Part shown: piece after piece, positions 16,692 to 24,103 of the stretch
How the letters are laid out: every line of letters starts with the position of its first letter
How positions within the stretch are numbered: the stretch's first letter is position 1
NCBI GenBank assembly: GCA_009693435.1
Contig: SHXF01000062.1
Location: 1-25,028, forward strand
Source: Betaproteobacteria bacterium
Lineage (GTDB): Bacteria > Pseudomonadota > Gammaproteobacteria > Burkholderiales > SG8-39
Direction: 5' to 3'
DNA: 25,028 nt
Notes under the pieces: model-generated
Databases searched by the model: none
Told to the model about the DNA's origin: nothing
What the model saw: the letters and a program-made list of their open reading frames with translations, nothing else
Translations under genes and position numbers: made by a program

Positions 16692-16929
16692 TCTCCAGGA
16701 AACAATGATCGTTGCGCGGCCGCGCGAGACTGAAAAGTAACCGGTCGCAACTACTTCACCCTGCTCGGCGATTGCGATCGGAATCGTCCTAGTCGTCGAT
16801 CCGACCGCAAGAACCTCGAGCAGAAAACGTATTCCTGGTCGACGGATGGCGTTTGCAGCGTGGTAACCGCTATCTTCCGCCGATTGCACCGGACCAGACT
16901 GGATCAGTCCGCACAGCGCGGATCACTCT

Positions 16930-17190
16930 GAAGTATCGGTGAAAGCGATCCATCGGGGCATGTTATCCCAGCGACAGAAACTGTGGCAAAAGGTCCAGTA
17001 TTTATATTTTTAATGCTTGGCAACTGCTCACTGAGTGCCGTGTTACGGCGACTGCATTACAATAATCTTCCGAATTTCTGATCGCATCAGACGCGCAGCA
17101 GCTCCACCGGCGCAAATCTCCCGTGCAAGTCCGCAGCGGAATCGACGCGCCACCAGCGCGTCAGCGCCGTCGCGTACAGGCTGCTGCAGT
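16930..17190 (-). repeat. Junction repeat, copy B (DUF1501 3' end + intergenic + WYL 5' end)
   Basis: Diverged direct copy of 18078-18340. Both copies run, on the minus strand, from the DUF1501 C-terminal codons through about 132 bases of AT-rich intergenic DNA to an ATG followed by MDRFHRYF. Here the stop-to-ATG spacing is 133 bases (17087 to 16953), against 131 in the other copy. A TATAAA on the minus strand (17001-17006) sits where copy C has TATAAT. After MDRFHRYF this copy loses similarity to a regulator. Confidence 0.7.
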
Positions 17191-17230
17191 TGCAAGGGGG
17201 AGATTGCCAATGGCTCGCTTCAACGAGGCC
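17087..17230 (-). pseudogene. DUF1501 C-terminal fragment
   Basis: The minus strand reads SLYATALTRWWRVDSAADL then HGRFAPVELLRV and a TGA at 17087-17089. The intact DUF1501 protein at 18233 ends RLYATALERWWGVDSVAAL then RGRFVPVELLRV. The two are clearly paralogous, but here only the last 30-odd codons survive; upstream codons (SHWQSPPCNCS) no longer match well. The fragment cannot encode a working protein. The upstream limit is approximate. Confidence 0.8.
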
Positions 17231-17337
17231 GCAGTACCCGGATGTGGAAAACGGGAATACCTGCCCATTACTGAATTCATCGTGCCACATCGGATCCGCT
17301 CAACAACCGGTCCATGGCGGGATGGCACGGCTGCCTG

Positions 17338-17568
17338 CTATGCCACGCGCCGAACGTGGGCGATCTCGCGATGCGCGACCGGCCTCACCTGCATCAGTTC
17401 CAGCGTCGCGATGGCGACGGTCTCGCCATCCAGTGCCACGAACTCCACTTCGAACGCCTCGCCGTCACGGTGGATGTGCAGCACCGTGCCCACATCGCCT
17501 ACGGCGAGCTTTTCGGCCGGTAGATCGGTCGTGAGAACTACGCGGTCATGCTCCCGAATCGCACTCAT
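17338..17568 (-). CDS. DUF4926-family small protein
   Basis: A 76-residue protein with the DUF4926 pattern: REHDRVVLTTDLPAEKLAVG, then DVGTVLHIHRDGEAFEVEFV, DGETVAIATLELMQVRPV. This is a compact beta-rich, SH3-like fold by its alternating hydrophobic strands. ATG 17568 is chosen because AAGGAG lies six bases upstream. The ATG overlaps the TGA of the DUF6883 gene (ATGA), so the two are translated together. In other genomes DUF4926 genes often stand beside DUF6883 genes, and a toxin-antitoxin-type role has been suspected; nothing in the sequence proves it. Confidence 0.82.
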   Translation of the reverse strand: MSAIREHDRVVLTTDLPAEKLAVGDVGTVLHIHRDGEAFEVEFVALDGETVAIATLELMQVRPVAHREIAHVRRVA

Positions 17569-17909
17569 ATCTGCTCCTTCATTGGGTACGCCGTGATCAA
17601 TCGCGGACCAGGGCTTCCAGACTTGGAAATCCATACAGTACGCACTTTCGGCGTCCGGCCATCTGGGCATCGCAACGGCCCATCAACAGTGTAGCGCATT
17701 CCGTATTGCGACTTCACCTCTGCACCGACAGGATTGGAGACTCCTACCCCACGCAGAGCCTCGGCGAGCACTCGCCATTCCTCAGATCTAAAGCCGAAGC
17801 GCAGGAAAAACTGCGCCTTGCTTTTCCCGTCTGGATGAGACGAAGAGAGCAAATATTCGACTACTTTGGCTTGATCGACAAATGCACGATCAGCCTCAGG
17901 GAGTATCAT
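17565..17909 (-). CDS. DUF6883-family small protein
   Basis: A 114-residue protein that fits the DUF6883 family: it begins MILPEADRAFVDQAKVVEYL, then HPDGKSKAQFFLRFGF, a helix EEWRVLAEALRG, and finally RYTVDGPLRCPDGRTPKVRT with VWISKSGSPGPRLITAYP. ATG 17909 is preferred over GTG 17918 because AGGTG stands six bases upstream and the family normally starts at this residue. It overlaps the downstream DUF4926 gene by ATGA. Upstream lie a perfect palindrome and a decayed regulator fragment. The function is unknown; the basic, compact chain and the gene pairing allow a toxin-like role as inference only. Confidence 0.82.
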   Translation of the reverse strand: MILPEADRAFVDQAKVVEYLLSSSHPDGKSKAQFFLRFGFRSEEWRVLAEALRGVGVSNPVGAEVKSQYGMRYTVDGPLRCPDGRTPKVRTVWISKSGSPGPRLITAYPMKEQI

Positions 17910-18005
17910 GGTCCACACCTGCTTCTTTCAAAAATTCGCGGCTCATGGCGATCCAGTAGCACCTGTCCTCGATTCATTGGCGGGTACCCTAGTCCGCGCC
18001 TTGCG

Positions 18006-18101
18006 CTATTCGACACCGTGCTCAAGCACGGCACGGCTCACCGTCAAACGGCGCGCGTCCAGGATTCGATACAATTTGAAGTACCGGTGAAAGCGGTCCA
18101 T
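18006..18101 (-). pseudogene. WYL/YafY-type transcriptional regulator, N-terminal fragment
   Basis: A 31-codon frame on the minus strand starts MDRFHRYFKLYRILDARR and continues LTVSRAVLEHGVE before TAG. This matches the characteristic start of YafY/WYL regulators (MDR..R.YKLH.LL..RR.PVS...L), the first helix of the winged helix-turn-helix. The recognition helix and the whole WYL domain are missing. It lies downstream of DUF1501 on the same strand, so it is likely what is left of the gene that once followed DUF1501. Confidence 0.65.
18016..18031. promoter_or_regulatory. Perfect palindrome upstream of the DUF6883 gene
   Basis: CCGTGCT and AGCACGG flank a two-base CA centre. It lies about 105-120 bases upstream of the DUF6883 start and inside the WYL fragment, so it may be an operator or simply old coding sequence. 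Confidence 0.25.
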
Positions 18102-18340
18102 AGCAGCATGTTATCTCAGCACGCGCCACAACGGAGAGCGCCAGTAATTATACTTTTTATGTATTAAAAGTGCTCGCAGAATACCGTGCTACAGCTACTT
18201 CAATAAAATAATCTTTCGAATTATCGAGCGGATTACACTCGCAGCAACTCCACCGGCACAAACCTCCCGCGCAAGGCCGCAACAGAATCCACTCCCCACC
18301 AGCGCTCCAGTGCTGTCGCGTACAACCTGCGGAAATCGAG
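18078..18340 (-). repeat. Junction repeat, copy C (DUF1501 3' end + intergenic + WYL 5' end)
   Basis: Partner of copy B at 16930-17190 in the same orientation. It includes the true 3' end of the DUF1501 gene, a TATAAT on the minus strand at 18147-18152, and ATG 18101 of the WYL fragment. Together copies B and C flank the DUF6883/DUF4926 pair. Confidence 0.7.
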
Positions 18341-19411
18341 TGCGTGAGGCAGATTGCCGGACTCGAGCCCGGCCAGTCGCGGCGGCTCGCCGTAGAGCCC
18401 GCCGCGCACGCGGCCGCCGAGCGCGAAGTGCGCGTTGGCGGTGCCGTGATCGGTGCCGCGCGAACCGTTCTCGGCGGCGCGGCGGCCGAACTCGGCATAG
18501 GTCATCACCAGTGTGGTGTCCCAGCGGCCCAGTTCCAGCAGCGCCGACTTGAGTGCGGCCAGTCCCTCGGCGAGTTGCTTCAGCAGCGCGGCATGCAGAA
18601 CGGGCTGGTTCTGGTGCGTATCGAATCCATTCAGCGTCAGCCGGATGGCCGCGACACCCGCCTTGCTCGCCAGCAACTGTGCCGAGGCGCGCACCGCGTT
18701 GCCGAACGGACCGGCGGGAAATTCGGTGCGCAGCGATGCGCTGTCCGGCGATGCTGCTGAACGCGTCACCGCATTCAGGCTGGCAGCGGCGTGCACGATG
18801 CCCGATTCCACTTTGAGGATGTGGTTGAGGGCCGCGTTGCGGCGCGGCGCGGCCGTAGAAGCGAGTCGTGCCTGCCGCAGGAACTGCTCGGGATCGGACA
18901 GCGCCAGCGCGCGCGCGCTGCCGGCGAGCGGGCCCATTTCGGTACTGCCGATGATGACGCCGTCCGCAGCATAGCTGAGCGGCGCCGGCGCTGCGGCAAA
19001 GGCGCGTGCCAGCCAGCCATCCGGCAGGTATTCATCGGCGCGCGATGCGCTCTCCCAAATTTCAATGGAGCGGAAATGCGACAGGTTGGGCGACGCATAG
19101 CCCAGGCCCTGAACGACCGCCAGTTCGCCCGCCTGCCACAGCGGCAACAGCGGCGCGAGCGCGGGATGCAGTCCGGTGCGCGGGTCCAGTTGCAGCACCT
19201 CGTCCCGCGCGATGGCGATGCGCGGCCGCAGTTGCGCGTACAACGGGTCGGCGTAAGGCACGACGGTGTTGAGTCCGTCATTGCCGCCCTTTAGCTCGAC
19301 CAGAATCAGCAGATTGCGATAGGACGCATCCGCGGCGGCGAACGCGGGCAGGCCGAATGCCAACGCGCCGGCGGTGGCACTCCGAAGGAAACAGCGTCGC
19401 TGCATGTCCAT
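18233..19411 (-). CDS. DUF1501 domain protein, Tat-exported
   Basis: A 392-residue DUF1501 protein, a family distantly related to sulfatase/phosphatase folds and nearly always paired with DUF1800. The N-terminus MDMQRRCFLRSATAGALAFG carries a twin-arginine motif (RRCFLR) followed by a hydrophobic stretch ending AFAAADA, so export in folded form is likely. Family motifs include LLILVELKGGNDGLNTVVPY, LDPRTGLHPALAPL, FRSIEIWESAS, LNGFDTHQNQ and, near the end, MTYAEFGRRAAENGSRGTDH with GTANAHFALG. The start is ATG 19411 or 19405. It begins nine bases after the DUF1800 stop, so the two are co-transcribed. Its last 30-odd codons exist a second time at 17087. Confidence 0.93.
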   Translation of the reverse strand: MDMQRRCFLRSATAGALAFGLPAFAAADASYRNLLILVELKGGNDGLNTVVPYADPLYAQLRPRIAIARDEVLQLDPRTGLHPALAPLLPLWQAGELAVVQGLGYASPNLSHFRSIEIWESASRADEYLPDGWLARAFAAAPAPLSYAADGVIIGSTEMGPLAGSARALALSDPEQFLRQARLASTAAPRRNAALNHILKVESGIVHAAASLNAVTRSAASPDSASLRTEFPAGPFGNAVRASAQLLASKAGVAAIRLTLNGFDTHQNQPVLHAALLKQLAEGLAALKSALLELGRWDTTLVMTYAEFGRRAAENGSRGTDHGTANAHFALGGRVRGGLYGEPPRLAGLESGNLPHALDFRRLYATALERWWGVDSVAALRGRFVPVELLRV

Positions 19412-19420
19412 GCGCGCCCC

Positions 19421-21040
19421 TTACTTCAGTTGATAGACGGGATCGAGCACCAGTTGGCGCATCAGTTCGCGTCCGTCCCCACCCGCCTTGGGCGAACCGA
19501 CGGGATCGGCCGGCAACAGCACCCGCCGCATGGCGTCGACCTCGCCGGGTTGGAACTGCGACAGCCAGCGATTCGCATCGAAGCGGATTGCGGACCGCGC
19601 GCGTTCCAGGCGCTCGCGCCCTTCCGGGCCCAGTTGCCCAAGGCCCGGCGCACCCTTCACATCAGAGTCGGCGGTGCGCGTTCGCGCCTCGCCCATGCCT
19701 GCGACTTTCCCGTCCGTGCCTGTTGATTCCCCGCGCAGGGTCTCGCCGGCGATCCGGGCGTGCGGCTCGGGCGCGCGCAACAGCCGCGCGAGGAACTGCT
19801 TGCGCGACAGCAGACTCGCGCTGGTGATCCAGGCGTTGCCGCCAGCCCAGCCTTTCACATTGGGCGGCGCGAACAGGTTCTGCCCCAGCCCCGCCATCAT
19901 TAGGGTAAAGGGCAGCGGATCACCGAACGCGACACTGAACTGGCGCAAGGTGCCCGCCACCAGTTCCGCGGGCGACTTGACCAGTGCGCCGCGGTTCTCG
20001 CCCGCCCAGAATGCCGGCGCAAGCAGCAGCTCATGCAGCGCTGTGCCTATGTCGTAGCGGCTGTCGCGAAAGCGCCGCGCAATGCGCGCCACCTCAGTTC
20101 GATCCGGCGCAGGAGAAACAAACTCGCGCCACAGCTTTGCGACGATGAATTCGGCGGTCTGCGGCTGAGCCAGCAGGATATCGAGCACCGCGTCGCCGTC
20201 GAACTCGCCGCTGCGGCCCAGAATCGTCTTGACCCCGTCATCGTGCGCGAACGGCCGCCACAGGTATTCGCCGTTCGCGGGATCGATGCTCCAGCCGGTG
20301 AACGCGCGCGCCGCCTCGCGGATGTCGGCTTCGGTGTAGTGGCCCTCGCCCAGGGTAAACAGCTCCATCACCTCGCGCGCGAAGTTCTCGTTCGGTTGGC
20401 CGCGCCGATTGCTCGCCGCATCGAGATAGATGATCATCGCCGGATCCCTGGACACGGCGTGCAGCAGGCCGGCGAAATTGCCCAGCGCGTGACGGCGCAG
20501 CAGCCGATTCTGCCGGTACATCAACTGCGCCACCCGGACCTTCTGCTGGCTGGAGGTGAAGTGGTTATGCCAGAAGAGGGTCATGCGTTCCTGCAACGGC
20601 TGCGGCGTGACGACCATTTCGTTGAGCCACCAGCCGCGCAGTTCGAAGGCGCGCCGCACTTCCTGCTGCTGATAGGCGCGCCGTGCCTGCGGATCGTCGC
20701 GCAACTGGCGCGGCGAAACGAAGGGGTCGTTGACCCAGGACGGCGCGGCATGCACTGTCGCGCCTGCGGACTGCTGGCCCGATCCGCCCAGCGCACGCGC
20801 CACCGCCTCCTCGCGCGTGCGAATCGCGGTATCGACGATCTCCGCTACGCTGCCACCGAAACCGGTGCGCGCCAGGAAGTGGCGCGCATCGTCCATGCCC
20901 ATGCCGGCGGCGTATGCAACGCCCGGCGCAGCGAACGCTGCAAGGACACCAACAACACCCATTGCAACAACACTCATTGGAACAACACCCATTGCCAGGG
21001 TGAAACGGGCTGCCATGGGCATGCGCAGTAATGAGGCCAT
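19421..21040 (-). CDS. DUF1800 domain protein
   Basis: A 539-residue DUF1800 protein, partner of DUF1501 and probably acting outside the cytoplasm. The family landmarks are DARHFLARTGFGGSVAEI, ERMTLFWHNHFTSSQQKV, MIIYLDAASNRRGQPNENFA, REVMELFTLGEGHYTEADI, REAARAFTGWSIDP, and a C-terminal PPNVKGWAGGNAWITSASLL. A signal peptide is present, and inside it three 15-bp units encode MGVVP-MSVVA-MGVVG. An extra stretch near residues 430-480 (GTDGKVAGMGEARTRTADSD) is low in order and probably linker. The start is uncertain between ATG 21040 and ATG 21022; neither has a good ribosome site. It lies 32 bases after the small exported protein. The biochemical role of this family is unknown. Confidence 0.92.
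   Translation of the reverse strand: MASLLRMPMAARFTLAMGVVPMSVVAMGVVGVLAAFAAPGVAYAAGMGMDDARHFLARTGFGGSVAEIVDTAIRTREEAVARALGGSGQQSAGATVHAAPSWVNDPFVSPRQLRDDPQARRAYQQQEVRRAFELRGWWLNEMVVTPQPLQERMTLFWHNHFTSSQQKVRVAQLMYRQNRLLRRHALGNFAGLLHAVSRDPAMIIYLDAASNRRGQPNENFAREVMELFTLGEGHYTEADIREAARAFTGWSIDPANGEYLWRPFAHDDGVKTILGRSGEFDGDAVLDILLAQPQTAEFIVAKLWREFVSPAPDRTEVARIARRFRDSRYDIGTALHELLLAPAFWAGENRGALVKSPAELVAGTLRQFSVAFGDPLPFTLMMAGLGQNLFAPPNVKGWAGGNAWITSASLLSRKQFLARLLRAPEPHARIAGETLRGESTGTDGKVAGMGEARTRTADSDVKGAPGLGQLGPEGRERLERARSAIRFDANRWLSQFQPGEVDAMRRVLLPADPVGSPKAGGDGRELMRQLVLDPVYQLK
20948..20992 (-). repeat. 15-bp x 3 tandem repeat in the DUF1800 signal peptide
   Basis: Three in-frame units (20978-20992, 20963-20977, 20948-20962) read ATGGGTGTTGTTCCA, ATGAGTGTTGTTGCA and ATGGGTGTTGTTGGT on the minus strand. 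They lengthen the hydrophobic core of the signal peptide without changing frame. Confidence 0.85.
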
Positions 21041-21072
21041 GGGAGGAAGGGCTGCGGTTGAACGGCTTGCGC

Positions 21073-21411
21073 TTATTTGCGCGTGCCGTACAACTCCTGA
21101 CCATGGCGATGCACGTCGCGCCGCAACTGCTCGCGTTCCTGGGGCGACATGCGCTGGTCGCGTGCGCCGCCGGGCGGCTCACGGTTCGGCGCGCGCGGCA
21201 TGCCCTGCGGCGGCATGGGCATCGGCCGGGGCTGCTCCTGCCGCTGTGCCTGCCCCTGCCCTTGTTCCTGACCGCGCCGGCCACCGTGCAATTGCGCCAC
21301 GGCGGGCAAGGATGCTGCCAGCATCAGCGCAACTCCCGCAATCGCGCTAAGACGTTTCACTGCCGGACGTTTCACTGCCGGACGTTTCACTGCCGGTTCC
21401 TTTGCGGGCAT
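21073..21411 (-). CDS. Small exported protein, Gln/Pro/Arg-rich
   Basis: A 112-residue protein with a signal peptide: a basic n-region with AVKRPAVKRPAVKR, a hydrophobic core LSAIAGVALMLAASLPAVA and a cleavage site before QLHGG. The mature part is low-complexity (GQEQGQGQAQRQEQPRPMPM) and ends in MSPQEREQLRRDVHRHGQEL, a short helix like those seen in other small betaproteobacterial periplasmic proteins. ATG 21411 is chosen; a GTG at 21432 is in frame but lies in the minisatellite. It is the first gene of the operon with DUF1800 and DUF1501. I do not recognise a named family, and the function is unknown. Confidence 0.7.
   Translation of the reverse strand: MPAKEPAVKRPAVKRPAVKRLSAIAGVALMLAASLPAVAQLHGGRRGQEQGQGQAQRQEQPRPMPMPPQGMPRAPNREPPGGARDQRMSPQEREQLRRDVHRHGQELYGTRK
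21353..21397 (-). repeat. 15-bp x 3 tandem repeat in the small exported protein gene
   Basis: The unit CGTTTCACTGCCGGA is present three times (last base of the third differs). On the minus strand it encodes the repeated Ala-Val-Lys-Arg-Pro that gives the signal peptide its long basic n-region. Confidence 0.9.
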
Positions 21412-21424
21412 CGGCCCGCGGTGT

Positions 21425-21564
21425 TGATTCACTGTGGTTGATTCACTGTGGTCGATTCACTGTGGTTGATTCACTGTTGTTGATTCACTGTGGTTGATTC
21501 ACTGTGGTTGATTCACTGTGGTTGATTCACTGCGGTCGATTCACTATCGTCGATTCAATTTGGT
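21425..21564. repeat. 14-bp minisatellite, ten units
   Basis: Ten contiguous units of TGATTCACTGTGGT fill 140 bases exactly. Units 1, 2, 5, 6 and 7 are identical; others differ by one to a few bases, and the last two (toward 21564) are the most degenerate. It lies in the divergent intergenic region between the small exported protein gene and the response regulator gene and just overlaps an alternative GTG start of the former. Because the unit is 14 bases and not a multiple of three, it is unlikely to be coding. Confidence 0.95.
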
Positions 21565-21819
21565 CGATCCGGCGATTGTAGATGCCGGACCCGGACTTGT
21601 TAAGCTTGCGCAACCTTTCACGTATTTCTGCGTATTTCCGAGTCTCTCCGGATGAAAAATCCGGCAGCCGTTTTGGCTCGGACGAAGCTTAAGCCCGACC
21701 GGGAGCGGATGTGTGAGTCCCGTGACGGCGTTTGTAAGCAGTTGTTTCAACTCCGGCCTGCGCAATCATCTGTTACGCCGCGCATGCACCCGGGCGCCCT
21801 GTCGGGGTAGCATTGCGGC
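21565..21819. other. Divergent intergenic region
   Basis: These 255 bases should hold the promoters of the OmpR-like gene (plus) and of the small protein operon (minus). I see a duplicated CGTATTTC.G motif near 21620-21642 and a TAGCAT before the regulator start that could be a -10 element, but no convincing full promoter. Confidence 0.35.
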
Positions 21820-22569
21820 ATGTCCGACACCAAAACGAAAATCCTCGTCATCGACGACGACCTCCGGCTGCGCGACCTGCTGCAGCGCTATCTCACCGAG
21901 CAGGGCTTTGCCGTATCGACGGTGAGCGATGCCGCCGCCATGGACCGGCTGATGGCGCGGGAGCGCTTCGATCTGCTGGTGCTCGACCTGATGATGCCGG
22001 GGGAGGACGGCTTGTCCGTGTGCCGGCGCCTGCGCGGCACCAAGGTCACCATCCCCATCATCATGCTCACCGCGAAAGGGGAGGACGTGGACCGCATCGT
22101 CGGCCTGGAGATGGGCGCGGACGACTACCTGCCCAAGCCGTTCAATCCGCGCGAGCTGGTGGCGCGCATCGGCGCCGTATTGCGCCGCCGCGTCGCGCCC
22201 GCACCGCCCGGCGCCCCCGCCATCGGCGTGGAGGTGGTGAATTTCGGCGGCATGACGGTCAACCTCGCCACGCGCACCTTCGAGCGCGACGGCCGCAAGA
22301 TCTCCCTCACCACGGGGGAATTCGCGCTGCTGAAGGTGCTGGTCATGCACGCGCGCACCCCGCTCTCGCGCGACAAGCTGATGGAACTGGCGCGCGGCCG
22401 GGAGTACGAGGTATTCGACCGCGCCATCGACGTGCAGATTTCGCGCCTGCGCAAGCTCATCGAAAAAGACCCGGCGAAGCCCGCCTACATCCAGACCGTA
22501 TGGGGCTTCGGCTACGTGTTCGTGCCGGACGAGCCCGATGCCGGTGAAAGCGCAAAGGGCGACGCTTGA
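21820..22569 (+). CDS. ompR: OmpR-family two-component response regulator
   Basis: A 249-residue DNA-binding response regulator. The receiver domain (about 1-120) has the acidic pocket IDDD at 11-14, the phosphorylation site Asp56 in VLDLMMPGEDG, Thr84 in IMLTAKGE and Lys106 in LPKPFNPREL. The winged-helix effector domain (about 145-240) has ISLTTGEFALLKVLVMHA, PLSRDKLMELARGREYEVF, DRAIDVQISRLRKLIEKDP and YIQTVWGFGYVF. The REYEVFDRAIDVQISRLR recognition segment and the overall sequence are close to OmpR of proteobacteria, so the symbol is reasonable. A kinase gene follows 110 bases downstream. It would be phosphorylated by that kinase and control outer-membrane or osmotic genes; the target genes are not shown by this sequence. 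Confidence 0.92.
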   Translation: MSDTKTKILVIDDDLRLRDLLQRYLTEQGFAVSTVSDAAAMDRLMARERFDLLVLDLMMPGEDGLSVCRRLRGTKVTIPIIMLTAKGEDVDRIVGLEMGADDYLPKPFNPRELVARIGAVLRRRVAPAPPGAPAIGVEVVNFGGMTVNLATRTFERDGRKISLTTGEFALLKVLVMHARTPLSRDKLMELARGREYEVFDRAIDVQISRLRKLIEKDPAKPAYIQTVWGFGYVFVPDEPDAGESAKGDA

Positions 22570-22679
22570 CGCCCCGCTCCCCGCACGGCATGCGCGCCTG
22601 ACGATCGCGGCTGCCTTGCGCTTTCACCCGCCCCGCTTGCACCCGCCTCGTATCGCTGCCTGATCCGCCGACTTCACCC

Positions 22680-24032
22680 TTGCGCGTACTGCCCCAGTCC
22701 CTGTTCGGACGGACCTTCGCGTTGCTGGCGCTGCTGGTGGTGCTGTCGGTGTTCGCCTGGTTCGGCATCTTTCAGGTGCGAGAATTGGAGCCGCGCGCGC
22801 AGTGCGTCGCGCAGAACCTGATCAGCGTCGTCAATCTCACCCGCGCGGCACTGGTCACGGCGCAGCCCGACAGGCGCGGCGAGTTGCTGCGCGACCTGGC
22901 GCAGCGCGAACAAATCGAGGTGTATCCCGCCGACGAAGGCGAGAAGATCGCGCCCATGGAAGAAGGCCCAGTGCTGCGTCTTGCCAGCGACATCGTCAGG
23001 ACGCAACTCGGTCGGGAGACGCGCTTCGCCTCCGCACGCAACGGACTGACCGGATTCTGGGTCAGCTTCGGCATCGAAGACGACGGCTACTGGGTGCGCG
23101 TGCCGCGCGACCGGCTGGAAACCAGTTTCGCGCTGCAATGGCTGGGCTGGGGAGCGCTGGCGATGTTGCTGTCGCTGGGCGCCGCATGGTGGATCGTGAG
23201 CCTGACCAGCCGGCCGCTGCGGGCGCTCGCAGCGGCGGCGGCGACGATCGGCAGCGGCAAGACGCCCCCGCCCGTGGACGAAGGCGGCGCGCTCGAATTC
23301 CAGTCGCTGGCGAGCGCTTTCAACCAGATGGCCCGCGACCTGGCACGCCTGGATGCGGACCGCGCCCTGATCCTTGCCGGCGTGTCGCACGACCTGCGCA
23401 CGCCGCTCGCCCGCCTGCGGCTGGGGATTGAAATGAGCGGCGCCGATGAGTCGCTCAGGCACGGCATGAACGCCGACATCGGCGACATGGACCGTATCAT
23501 CGGCCAGTTCCTCGACTTCGCCAAAGCCGGACAGTCGGGCGCGGCCGCCGGTGGCGGCGACGAACTGCCGGTCGATCTGGATATCGCCGCCCTGGCCGGT
23601 GAAATCGTCGAGCGCCAGCGCGACTTCGGCCATGTCGTTTCCGCCGATCTGGCGCCGCTGCCGCTCCTGAAACTGCGGCCGCTGGCAATGCGCCGCGCGA
23701 TTTCCAACCTGCTCGACAATGCGCTGCGCTACGGCGGCGGCGAGGTAAGCATCGCCACCCGCAACGAGGCCGCGCGCAGCATTGTCGAAATATGCGATCG
23801 CGGACCGGGCATTCCGCCCGGTGACATCGAGCGCATGAAGCAACCTTTTACGCGCCTGGAAGATGCGCGCAGCGGCAAGGGCGGCTCGGGACTGGGTCTG
23901 GCGATCGTGGAGCGCATCGTCCGGCTACACGGCGGCCTGCTGGAATTGTCGCCGCGTGCCGGCGGCGGCCTCTCGGCGCGGCTGGTGTTCCCGGTCCGGG
24001 AAGCCGCCGGGCCGCGCGTCGTGAAAGAATAA
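22680..24032 (+). CDS. envZ: EnvZ-like sensor histidine kinase
   Basis: A 450-residue membrane sensor kinase. TM1 lies at about residues 8-30 (LFGRTFALLALLVVLSVFAW), a periplasmic domain at about 31-150, TM2 at about 155-180 (LGWGALAMLLSLGAAWWIV), then a HAMP domain with SRPLRALAAAA. The phospho-acceptor is His237 in LAGVSHDLRTPLARLRL, which matches the EnvZ H-box. The ATPase domain has NLLDNALRYGGG (N box), CDRGPGIPPGD (G1), PFTRLEDARSGKGGSGLGLA (F and G2). The start is TTG 22680 (LPQSLFGRT is the family opening), as no better start was seen. It forms a pair with the upstream regulator. The 110-base gap between the two genes is larger than usual for this pair, with no gene in it. Confidence 0.9.
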   Translation: MRVLPQSLFGRTFALLALLVVLSVFAWFGIFQVRELEPRAQCVAQNLISVVNLTRAALVTAQPDRRGELLRDLAQREQIEVYPADEGEKIAPMEEGPVLRLASDIVRTQLGRETRFASARNGLTGFWVSFGIEDDGYWVRVPRDRLETSFALQWLGWGALAMLLSLGAAWWIVSLTSRPLRALAAAAATIGSGKTPPPVDEGGALEFQSLASAFNQMARDLARLDADRALILAGVSHDLRTPLARLRLGIEMSGADESLRHGMNADIGDMDRIIGQFLDFAKAGQSGAAAGGGDELPVDLDIAALAGEIVERQRDFGHVVSADLAPLPLLKLRPLAMRRAISNLLDNALRYGGGEVSIATRNEAARSIVEICDRGPGIPPGDIERMKQPFTRLEDARSGKGGSGLGLAIVERIVRLHGGLLELSPRAGGGLSARLVFPVREAAGPRVVKE

Positions 24033-24103
24033 GCGCAGGCCGGGTGCGCTACAGTACGCATCCGGGACAACCGGCAGGCCACCTCAGACAGGAGCAAACA
24101 GGC

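Larger units (their letters stand above)
16692..17337. other. Gene-poor stretch holding a WYL 5' fragment and a DUF1501 3' fragment
   Basis: About 645 bases with no intact gene. The part from 16930 to about 17190 is a diverged copy of 18078-18340 and is described separately. In 16692-16929 a minus-strand open frame contains IRFLLEVLAVGSTTRTIPIA and EQGEVVATGYFSVS, which could be a decayed coding piece, but I do not recognise it and there is no good start. Confidence 0.5.

Noticed and set aside
21425..21564. Possible CRISPR array
   Set aside because: The 14-bp units are contiguous with no spacers, so it is a minisatellite.
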